A DNA stretch of 62,263 bases from Verrucomicrobiaceae bacterium. Its GTDB lineage: Bacteria > Verrucomicrobiota > Verrucomicrobiia > Verrucomicrobiales > Verrucomicrobiaceae. The stretch covers positions 1 to 62,263 of the forward strand of contig CANGYJ010000019.1 in the NCBI GenBank assembly GCA_947458455.1, given 5' to 3'. Made by a program: the position numbers and the translations under genes. Positions 36,201 to 42,561 of this stretch are shown here, piece after piece. Position 1 is the stretch's first letter; each line of letters starts with the position of its first letter. Below the pieces are notes generated by a model. That model did not search any database. It had not been told where the DNA came from and saw only the letters and a program-made list of their open reading frames with translations.

Positions 36201-36335
36201 GTGAAATTTCGCTTCCATCTCACGAAGGGTTCGCTGTATGCCTTTTGGGTCACTTCGGATGAAAACGGAGCCAGCGGCGGCTATGTCGGCGCGGGTGGTC
36301 CGGCCTTCAACGGCGTGCGTGACACCTCCCACTGA
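33222..36335 (+). CDS. Large multidomain secreted protein: shared module, BNR propeller, second propeller-like domain
   Basis: A 1037-residue exported protein with signal peptide MRASLLALSFLFGLLAAPLIA. Residues about 27-140 (GVTLFTDREYVIDEMPD... to ADGAQV) match the C-terminal module of the protein at 18738. Residues about 145-520 are a BNR propeller with SDDDGATW, STDEGATW, STDGGKTW and SEDEGQTW boxes, paralogous to the protein at 14146. Residues about 545-900 look like a second propeller related to GH32/GH43/DUF-type glycosidases (FYEPKEKLFKMFYTAG, SPDLKTWTRPE, GLTHSLQVSDGVTW). The C-terminal 130 residues are beta-rich. A REP-like insertion at about residues 342-361 (GAGVPPAKKTN...) is absent from the paralogue. 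It starts a run with the BASS, kinase and aldolase genes, the next ATG being 4 bp after its stop. Confidence 0.85.
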   Translation: MRASLLALSFLFGLLAAPLIADESAVMKRGVTLFTDREYVIDEMPDAVKNLPFHRTSIEKLDVTVTKSGTLFALTSTTRPKASSQEEPLREAGFLKVDGPEVQFFPGEVNRVSLYHKAVKAGERLQFKKMVLLVLADGAQVRDEDGLTPSVMMTPGAEFQDDARSGAMIIGMDRTPKGRIWGCWTGTGDKPDGYFLLATSDDDGATWSKPRLAVGARMEAAQKVSGALVGNLWTDPKGRLWLFFDQQLGDPQKRITNWFMRCDDPDAAEPVWSTPVMFAEGCTLNKPTVLKDGSWLLPVSDWHQKTCRVFESTDEGATWKERGHLQFPDWEFDEHMMVELKSGAGVPPAKKTNPGETLGPHLWMLARTKGQPHESFSTDGGKTWSEPKQAATVQNVNARFFLRRLKSGRILLVKNGSPAERLQKRTHMSAWLSEDEGQTWKGGLLLDERNAVSYPDGFEAPDGLIHILYDWNRHTDAEILMAKFREEDVLAGKIVSKDAKLLMLANKATGPKPEKLYNGFELPDQWPPRYREPSDAVMEVPYLKKKPKVIPIDLGRQLFVDDFLIEKTTLKRTFHQAKKFEGNPVFKAETELEKKLNNVVYLGQGGVFYEPKEKLFKMFYTAGWRGPLALATSPDLKTWTRPELGLHGGNLLLPEGAAWSNGAGTSAGTDNALWYDSHASDPKERIKYLTCWSHVPKDQQLPGLTHSLQVSDGVTWSKPVPCTTPAGDYGSIFYNPFRKKWVQSIKQDGPRGRSRYYVESDTFLEGADWDKAVYWTNADAKDKPEPAGGYAGNPQEGDPPQLYSLAAVAYESLMIGMHQIHRGPNNGICSKGGFPKLTDLELGFSRDGFHWDRPDRRGFIRGERREGAWDRAYLHTTTGVFVVLDDQLVFPYCAYSGDAGGGRGDIYGGASIGLATLRRDGFASMDGSGELTTRPVKFKGKHLFVNVNGEVHVEVLDEAGKVIRNSKVASGDQTKLKIEWADATDLSDQTGKNVKFRFHLTKGSLYAFWVTSDENGASGGYVGAGGPAFNGVRDTSH
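34246..34303 (-). repeat. REP-like element inside the coding sequence (two converging copies)
   Basis: The first copy, 34246-34267, has the perfect stem GCAGGCG-TCC-CGCCTGC. The second, degenerate copy, 34281-34303, contains CAGGCGAGACGCTTG followed by GACCACA in the opposite orientation. Together they form an imperfect inverted repeat. The element encodes about 18 in-frame residues that replace the three-residue DGR loop of the paralogue at 14146. Confidence 0.75.
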
Positions 36336-36339
36336 CCTC

Positions 36340-37272
36340 ATGAAGCGCTTCCTCGACTGGTTCAACAATCTCTACCCCGTGTGGCTCGTCACGCTGGCGG
36401 TCATCGCGTTTTTCAAGCCGCAGACCATGCTGTGGTTCGACAAGCCGTGGATCTTCTGGTCGCTGGCGGCTTCCATGCTCGGCATGGGGCTCACGTTGAG
36501 TCTGGATGACTTCAAAGCCATCGGCCGCATGCCGGGGAGTGTCACGCTGGGATTCATTGCGCAATACACGATCATGCCGTTGTCCGGTTGGCTCGTGGCG
36601 ACCTCGCTGAAACTCGATCCAGGACTCGCCGTGGGCATCATTCTCGTGGCGAGCTGCCCCGGCGGCATGGCATCGAACATGATCAGCTACCTCGCCAAAG
36701 CGAACGTGGCCCTCTCCGTCGTGCTCACGCTTGCCTCGACGATGCTTGCGTTCTTTTTCACGCCGATGTGGACGAGCACCCTGGCGGGCAAGTATGTGCC
36801 GGTAGATGCGTGGGGACTCTGTGTGTCCGCTTTTCAGCTCACCATCGCACCCGTGGTGCTCGGAGTGCTCATCCGATGGAAATTGCCGCGCACGGCGGAT
36901 CAAATCGGAGCCTGCGGACCCACCGTGGCCGTGCTGGCCTTCACGCTCGTCAGTGGTGGCATCGTGGCGGCGAGCGCGGAAGCCATCGCGGCCAATTTTG
37001 GTCGCCTCGCTCTCGCGGCTTTTCTGCTTCACCTGTTGGGCTTTGGCGTCGGCTACGGCATCTCCAAAGTGCTGCGTTATCCCGAGTCGGTCGCCCGCAC
37101 GGTGAGCATCGAGGTCGGCATGCAAAACGGTGGCATGGCTGCTTCGCTGGCTCGGGAACACTTCGCAGCGATGCCTTTAGCGGCAGCAGCAGGTGTCTTC
37201 AGCGGCGTGTTGCAAAACGTCATCGGCGGCCTGCTCGCCGCCTGGTGGAAACGCCGTCCGCCTTCCGCATGA
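36340..37272 (+). CDS. Bile acid:sodium symporter (BASS) family transporter
   Basis: A 310-residue polytopic membrane protein with nine to ten hydrophobic segments and family blocks MLGMGLTLSLDDFKA, ASCPGGMASNMISYLAKANVALSVVLT and VSIEVGMQNGGMAASLAREHF, matching bacterial BASS proteins. Characterised relatives use sodium to import bile acids, pyruvate, pantoate or other 2-oxo acids. It starts 4 bp after the large BNR gene and overlaps the following kinase gene by 4 bp, so import of a compound processed by the kinase and aldolase is a reasonable inference. An in-frame ATG at 36238 lies inside the previous gene; 36340 puts the first helix at the N-terminus. Confidence 0.9.
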   Translation: MKRFLDWFNNLYPVWLVTLAVIAFFKPQTMLWFDKPWIFWSLAASMLGMGLTLSLDDFKAIGRMPGSVTLGFIAQYTIMPLSGWLVATSLKLDPGLAVGIILVASCPGGMASNMISYLAKANVALSVVLTLASTMLAFFFTPMWTSTLAGKYVPVDAWGLCVSAFQLTIAPVVLGVLIRWKLPRTADQIGACGPTVAVLAFTLVSGGIVAASAEAIAANFGRLALAAFLLHLLGFGVGYGISKVLRYPESVARTVSIEVGMQNGGMAASLAREHFAAMPLAAAAGVFSGVLQNVIGGLLAAWWKRRPPSA

Positions 37273-38333
37273 GCCGCCGCGACATCTACTATTGGAAGTG
37301 TGACCGCCCTGCGGCCTTTCACGGCACGCAGACGCGAGGTGAAGCGGATGCGAATCTTGCTTCGCAGCTCGAAAGGGAGCTTCAAAGCCACTTCGAGACG
37401 AAAAACGTCGTTTTGAGCCCTGGGGCCGGTCAGGGCAACCATCTCACTTGGAATGCCGAGGTGGATGGAAAGGCGCTTTTTGTCCGCGTGGAGAATGGGC
37501 CGGAGAAGGATGGACATCTGGCGATTGAGTCGGCTTTGCTGGATCGGGTGCGCGGGGCGGGTGTCGTCACGCCGAAGGTTTTTGGGTGTGATGCGACGCG
37601 GAGTCGTGTGCCGTTTGCTTGGCAGGCTTTGGAGCGAATCGAGGCACCGGATTTGAATCAGTGGTTCAAGCAAGGAACGCTGGAAGCACCGAAGATCGCG
37701 TTCGAGATCGGCGTGGCGGTGGCGAAGTGGCAGGCGATCACGTTCGAAGGCTTTGGCGTGCTTGATGAGAAGCTGCGAGGCTATCGAGCGAGCTACGCCG
37801 ACTACTTCCACCTTCGTTTGGATGAGCATCTGCGCTTTTTGATGGAACGCGGCTTTTTGGCGAATGCCGATGAGATTCGGGAGGAGATCGAAAATCATCG
37901 TGCGCTGCTGGAATTGCCGCAGGGCTGCCTCGTTCACAAAGATCTCGCGCTTTGGAACATTCTTGGCACCGAGCGGGAGATTCATGACTTCATTGACTTC
38001 GATGACAGCATTGCGGGTGATCCGGTGGATGACCTCTCGCTGCTGGCGTGTTTTCATGACGCGGCGTTCTTGCGAAGAGCCTTCGAGGGTTATGAAAGCG
38101 TTCGCGGCCTTCCCGAGCATCACTTGCGCCGCTTTTGGCTGCACCTGCTGCGGAACATGATCGTGAAAGCGGTCATCCGCGTCGGCGCGGGCTACTTTGA
38201 TCGCGATGACGGCTTCTTCCTCATCGGCAGCGGCTCCTCAGGAGCCAGTCTGCGTGAAATCACCCTCTCACGCCTCGCCACGGCTTTGCGCGGCTTGCGG
38301 GAAGGCAGCGGCCTCGACATTCTCTCCCCATGA
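37269..38333 (+). CDS. APH-family small-molecule kinase
   Basis: A 354-residue cytoplasmic protein with the aminoglycoside phosphotransferase fold. The catalytic loop LVHKDLALWNIL (HxDxxxxN-type) and the metal-binding IDFDDSIAGDPVDDLSLL are intact; the N-lobe has ALFVRVENGP. Many members phosphorylate sugars, choline, homoserine-like or other small substrates and not antibiotics, and the context points to a metabolite here. It overlaps both neighbours by 4 bp (ATGA at 37269-37272 and 38330-38333), linking it to the BASS transporter and the aldolase. Substrate is not predictable from sequence. Confidence 0.85.
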   Translation: MSRRDIYYWKCDRPAAFHGTQTRGEADANLASQLERELQSHFETKNVVLSPGAGQGNHLTWNAEVDGKALFVRVENGPEKDGHLAIESALLDRVRGAGVVTPKVFGCDATRSRVPFAWQALERIEAPDLNQWFKQGTLEAPKIAFEIGVAVAKWQAITFEGFGVLDEKLRGYRASYADYFHLRLDEHLRFLMERGFLANADEIREEIENHRALLELPQGCLVHKDLALWNILGTEREIHDFIDFDDSIAGDPVDDLSLLACFHDAAFLRRAFEGYESVRGLPEHHLRRFWLHLLRNMIVKAVIRVGAGYFDRDDGFFLIGSGSSGASLREITLSRLATALRGLREGSGLDILSP

Positions 38334-39043
38334 AAACACACATCGGCACCTTTCTCTCCATCGGATCACCTGCGGTCACAGAACTCGCGGCGGAATGCGG
38401 CTTTGAATGGGTGCTCATCGACTTGGAGCACGGCTGTGAATCAGAAGCCGCACTACCTAACCAACTCCGCGCTCTTCGCGGCAGCCAGACGCTCGGCATC
38501 GTGCGGGTGAGCGCTCCGCATGCGGATTTGATCGGCCGCGTGCTCGATTGGGGCGCGGATGGAATCATGGTGCCGCATGTCGATACGGTGGCGCAGGCGG
38601 AGCACTGCGTGAAGGCATCCACCTATCCGCCGAAGGGGCATCGCGGTGTCTCGCGAACTGTTCGAGCTTATGGATACGGCATGAGGCTTCCGGGTGATGA
38701 AATGCCGAAACCGATCATCCTCGCGCAAATCGAGACGGCGGAAGGCGTGGCGAATGCGGATCAAATCGCCGCCGTGGAAGGCATTGACGCTCTTTTCATC
38801 GGTCCGGCCGATTTGAGCTATGATTTGAAGGCGCGAAACTCGACGCGCAGCTACGATGAGTGTCTGAATGCCATCGTGAAGGCCGCAAAGGATAATGGCA
38901 AAGGCTGCGGCATCCTCGTGCGCCATGCGGATGACAAGGAGAAGCTCAAAGCCCTCGGCTTGAACTGGCTGGCGATGGATTCGGACCTCTCGCTCGTGCG
39001 CGAGGGCTTCAAGCGGAACCATGAGATGGCGCGGAGTTGGTGA
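38330..39043 (+). CDS. HpcH/HpaI-family class II 2-oxo acid aldolase
   Basis: A 237-residue metal-dependent aldolase. Key residues are visible: His34 in LIDLEHG, the metal ligands Glu134 (AQIETAEGV) and Asp160 (LFIGPADLS), and the VPHVDT and KGHRGVS blocks. Relatives split 4-hydroxy-2-oxoheptanedioate, 2-keto-3-deoxy-L-rhamnonate or 5-keto-4-deoxyglucarate into pyruvate plus an aldehyde. Because an alpha-L-rhamnosidase is encoded upstream in the same direction, 2-keto-3-deoxyrhamnonate is a candidate substrate, but dehydrogenase, lactonase and dehydratase genes for that route are not in the window. Its start overlaps the kinase stop by 4 bp. Confidence 0.88.
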   Translation: MKTHIGTFLSIGSPAVTELAAECGFEWVLIDLEHGCESEAALPNQLRALRGSQTLGIVRVSAPHADLIGRVLDWGADGIMVPHVDTVAQAEHCVKASTYPPKGHRGVSRTVRAYGYGMRLPGDEMPKPIILAQIETAEGVANADQIAAVEGIDALFIGPADLSYDLKARNSTRSYDECLNAIVKAAKDNGKGCGILVRHADDKEKLKALGLNWLAMDSDLSLVREGFKRNHEMARSW

Positions 39044-39097
39044 AATTGTCTGACTTTTCCCTTTGAATCGGCTTTTCCGGCCTACTCTCGCGGCCCC

Positions 39098-39502
39098 ATG
39101 ACCGCCTCCCCCGCCCTCCAATCCAAGATCATCGAGCTTTGCGAAGCCCTTGTGGCCGATGCTGACGTGAAAAACGCCCGCCTTCAGGCGGAGACCTTCC
39201 TCGCGGATGAGTCCGCTATGTCACTCTATCGCGAGATGGCCACGCTCGGACGTTCTTTGCATCAAAAGCAACACCACGGCGACGAGCCGGAGGCGGATGA
39301 GATCACTCGCTTCAATGGTTTGCAGGATCGCTGCGAGGGAAACCCGGTCATCACCGCCTTCCTGAATGCACAAGAAGTGCTCAGCGGCGTCGCCGAAGCC
39401 GTGAATGCTTTCGTCGGCAAGAGCCTTGAAAGTGGTCGCGTGCCTTCACCCGAGGAGATGGTGAAAAAAGGTGGCTGCGGTGAAGGCTGCGGCTGCCACT
39501 GA
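39098..39502 (+). CDS. YlbF-like protein with cysteine-rich tail
   Basis: A 134-residue helical protein resembling the YlbF/YmcA (DUF964) family: KIIELCEALVADADVKNARLQAETFLADESAMSLYREM, then an NGLQDRCEGNPVITAFLNAQE helix. In Bacillus, YlbF and YmcA form an iron-sulfur-containing complex with YaaT that guides RNase Y mRNA maturation; whether that applies here is unknown. The C-terminus ends KKGGCGEGCGCH: three Cys and a His in a Gly-rich tail that could bind metal or a cluster. A strong terminator follows 25 bp after the stop. Confidence 0.82.
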   Translation: MTASPALQSKIIELCEALVADADVKNARLQAETFLADESAMSLYREMATLGRSLHQKQHHGDEPEADEITRFNGLQDRCEGNPVITAFLNAQEVLSGVAEAVNAFVGKSLESGRVPSPEEMVKKGGCGEGCGCH

Positions 39503-39527
39503 TACCGCCAATTTGAATCTTTGAAAC

Positions 39528-39563
39528 AAGGCGGGCCGATGACCTCAACGGCCCGCCTTTTTC
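39528..39563 (+). terminator. Rho-independent terminator after the YlbF-like gene
   Basis: The 10-bp perfect stem AAGGCGGGCC (39528-39537) / GGCCCGCCTT (39550-39559) has a 12-nt loop and is followed by T-rich sequence to 39562. Confidence 0.92.
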
Positions 39564-39639
39564 TTTACGCAAAGAGATGCGTGATCGGCTGGCCTTTATC
39601 CGCGACCGTGAAGGGTCGCTTGCTGGGTCTGAAGATCAC

Positions 39640-40865
39640 CTAGTCCAGCGGGAGACCAAGGGCATAGCCGATGGTGGCATTGAGATCGGGCGGGCCGACT
39701 TTGTCCGCCGCGATGCCAGCGCCACCAGGCGTGGTGGCTCCATAGGTGACACCACCTTTGATGCCGCCACCGCAAATGACGGAGCTAAAGATGGGGTAGT
39801 GATCGCGACCTTGGTTTTGATTGATCTTCGGGGTGCGGCCGAATTCGGAACTGAGGACGATCATGGTGCTCTCCAGCATGCCGCGTTGTTCGAGATCGGT
39901 GACGAGGGCGGTGAGCACGGTATCGAGCGTGTCGCACAGGCGCGGCGTGTTGATGAAGTTCGCGGTGTGGGTGTCCCAACTACCAAAGCTGACCTCGATG
40001 AAGCGCACACCATGCTCGACGAGACGACGGGCGAGCAGGCAACCTTGGCCGAAGGTGTCTTTGCCGTAGGATTTACGCATTTCTTCAGGTTCCTTGGTGA
40101 GATCGAAGGCGACGAGGTCCTCGCTCTTCATGAGGCGCACGGCGTCGTCATACATATCGGCGTAGGCTTTGACGCCGCGAGTGTCCCATTTCTCCTGAAA
40201 CTCCGTATCCAAAGCACCCGCAAGCTCGCGGCGCATGGCGAAGCGCTCATCGGTGACGCCTTTTTGCGGACGCACGTTTTGCAGACCGGCCTCGGAGTTG
40301 TTGACCATGAGCGGGCCATGTTTCTTGGCGAAGAAACCGGCACCGGGATGACGGCTGTCATTGCCGATGTAAACATACGGCGGCAGGGCGGGATTGCCGG
40401 GGCCTTGGAAGAAGCTGAGCCACGCACCCATGCCGGGATGCTTGATGGTGCTGCGCAGACCGAAACTGGTGTGCATGAAGTAGTTCGCCTGCTCGTGCGC
40501 AGCGGTGTTGGTGGCCATCGAATTGATGACGGTGGCGTGGTGCATCTTTTTGGCGATGCGCGGGAGATACTCGCTGACACGCACGCCATCGGCGCTGGTC
40601 TTGATAGCTTTCACTGGGCCGGCAACCTCTTTGTTGTCGGGCTTCGGGTCCCAAGTATCGAGATGGCTCTGGCCGCCGGTCATGTAGAGGAAGATGACAT
40701 TACGAGCCGTGGCGGCTTGTTTCGCAGGGCGGCACCTTCACCCACGGCGAACGCCTTACCGCTAAACAGATGCTCCATGGATGGCAGCATACCGACGCCG
40801 AGGCAAGTCTGTGCCATGCGAGACATCACAGAGCGGCGGGAGAGGTCAGAGTGAAGCGTTTTCAT
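39640..40865 (-). pseudogene. DUF1501 gene with a frameshift
   Basis: The reverse strand starts at 40865 with a Tat signal (MKTLHSDLSRRSVMSRMAQ) and reads to about 40725, where the frame goes wrong and stops at 40680. The rest of a DUF1501 protein continues in another frame: ATARNVIFLYMTGGQSHLDTWDPKP onward, then FGSWDTHTANF, VLSSEFGRTPKINQNQGRDHYPIF and CGGGIKGG. One missing base near 40717-40726, where the coding strand reads CGAAACAAG, would restore ALRKQAATARNVIF. Either the gene is inactivated or the base was lost in sequencing; the downstream part shows no further damage. The restored protein would be about 408 residues. Confidence 0.85.
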
Positions 40866-41139
40866 AGGTTTGTGGGTGGTTTGAGTGAAACTCGGCAGGT
40901 GAGGCCAGCGCCTCGTGCAGGGTGAAAAACGTGGCGAGGCTGCCCCCGTGTCAGGCGGGGCCTGTTTTGCCAAACCAGACCCCTGCCAATGCCAAAATCG
41001 GAACAGCGGCGGCGGCTCACGCCTGCTCTGCGGCATTCTTTGGCGTGAAGGCGCATCTCTTTGGATCATCCTGTTTTGACTGCGAGAAACTCGCCACCAC
41101 GACGACTCTGTTCCGTATCAGATCCCCTTCCCCGCTCCC

Positions 41140-42561
41140 ATGAACGACTCCGCTCTTCACACCACCCGCCGCTACTTTCTCGGCCAATGCACGGGCGTCT
41201 CCGTCGGCGCGATGGCTCTGAACTCGATGGCTCAGCAGGATAGGGTGGGCTTGCCCTCCCTGCCGCATTTTGCGCCAAAGGCGAAGCGGGTCATTTTCCT
41301 CACGCAATCAGGCGGGCCATCGCAGATCGAGCTGTTTGATCACAAGCCGGGTTTGATGTCGTGGGCGGGCAAGGAACTGCCGGAAAGCGTGCGTCAGGGC
41401 CAGCGGCTCACGACCATGACGGCGAACCAGAAGCAGCTCATCCTGCCGGGCATCACGAAATTCAGCCGCTGCGGCCAGAGCGGCGCGACGATCAGTGAGT
41501 GGCTGCCGCATTTGCAGGGCGTGGCGGATGACCTGTGCTTCATCAAATCGATGACGACGGATCAAATCAATCACGCACCGGCAATGACGCAGTTTTTGAC
41601 CGGTCACCAGCTTCCCGGCCGTCCCAGCATGGGCGCGTGGATCAGCTACGGGCTTGGCAGCGTGAACCGGAACCTGCCGGACTACCTTGTGCTCATCTCG
41701 AAGATGCAGCGCCCGAGCGATCAACCGCTCTACGACCACTACTGGGGCAGCGGTTTCCTGCCGAGCCGCTATCAAGGTGTAAAGCTGCGGAACTCGAAAG
41801 ATCCCGTTTTGTATCTCAGCGATCCCGAAGGCCTGCCGCGTCATTTGCGCCGCGGCATGCTCGATGGGCTGGCGGAGCTGAATCAGATGCGTTTTGAGCA
41901 AACGCAGGACCCGGAAATCACCACTCGCATCCGCCAGTATGAAATGGCCTACCGCATGCAAGCCAGCGTGCCGGAGCTGACGGACCTCGGCGACGAGCCG
42001 GATCATGTTTTCAAGATGTACGGGCCGGATTCGCGTCGTGCGGGCAGTTACGCGGCGAATTGCATCCTCGCGCGGCGTCTCGCGGAGCGTGGGGTGAGGT
42101 TCATCCAGCTCTTCCATCCTGATTGGGATCATCACAGCCGACTGCCGAGCTGGTGCACCGCGCGTTGTCGCGACACCGACCAGCCGAGCGCGGCGCTGAT
42201 CAAGGATTTGAAGCAACGTGGCCTGCTCGACGAGACGCTCGTGATCTGGGGCGGCGAATTCGGTCGCGGTGTCGCGGGTCAAGGCAAGTGGGATAGCCCG
42301 GAGGCGGGTCGGGATCATCATCCGCGCTGTTTTACGATGTGGATGGCCGGTGGCGGCATCAAGCCGGGCACCACCTACGGTGCGACGGATGACTTCAGCT
42401 ACAACGTCGCCGAGAATCCCGTCCACGTGCGTGATCTGCACGCGACGGTGATGCATCAGCTCGGCATCGACCACGAACGCTTCACCTTCCGTGCGCAGGG
42501 CCTCGATTTCAAACTCACCGGCGTGGAGCCGACGAAGGTGGTCAAGGACATTCTAGCCTAG
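41140..42561 (+). CDS. DUF1501 protein with Tat signal
   Basis: A 473-residue protein with a twin-arginine signal (HTTRRYFLGQCTG, residues 7-19). The DUF1501 body has KRVIFLTQSGGPSQIELFDHKP, HPDWDHHSRL, VIWGGEFGRG, GRDHHPRCFTMWMAGGGIKPG and HDRDLHATV-type motifs (VRDLHATVMHQLGIDHE). It lies 274 bp from the divergent, frameshifted DUF1501 gene, and no DUF1549/DUF1553 partner adjoins it here. The 3' end overlaps the convergent LpxL-WaaF gene by 9 bp. Role in the cell is not established. Confidence 0.92.
   Translation: MNDSALHTTRRYFLGQCTGVSVGAMALNSMAQQDRVGLPSLPHFAPKAKRVIFLTQSGGPSQIELFDHKPGLMSWAGKELPESVRQGQRLTTMTANQKQLILPGITKFSRCGQSGATISEWLPHLQGVADDLCFIKSMTTDQINHAPAMTQFLTGHQLPGRPSMGAWISYGLGSVNRNLPDYLVLISKMQRPSDQPLYDHYWGSGFLPSRYQGVKLRNSKDPVLYLSDPEGLPRHLRRGMLDGLAELNQMRFEQTQDPEITTRIRQYEMAYRMQASVPELTDLGDEPDHVFKMYGPDSRRAGSYAANCILARRLAERGVRFIQLFHPDWDHHSRLPSWCTARCRDTDQPSAALIKDLKQRGLLDETLVIWGGEFGRGVAGQGKWDSPEAGRDHHPRCFTMWMAGGGIKPGTTYGATDDFSYNVAENPVHVRDLHATVMHQLGIDHERFTFRAQGLDFKLTGVEPTKVVKDILA

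Noticed and set aside
37269..38333. Antibiotic resistance gene (aminoglycoside phosphotransferase)
   Set aside because: Only the kinase fold is shared; overlap with transporter and aldolase genes points to metabolism.
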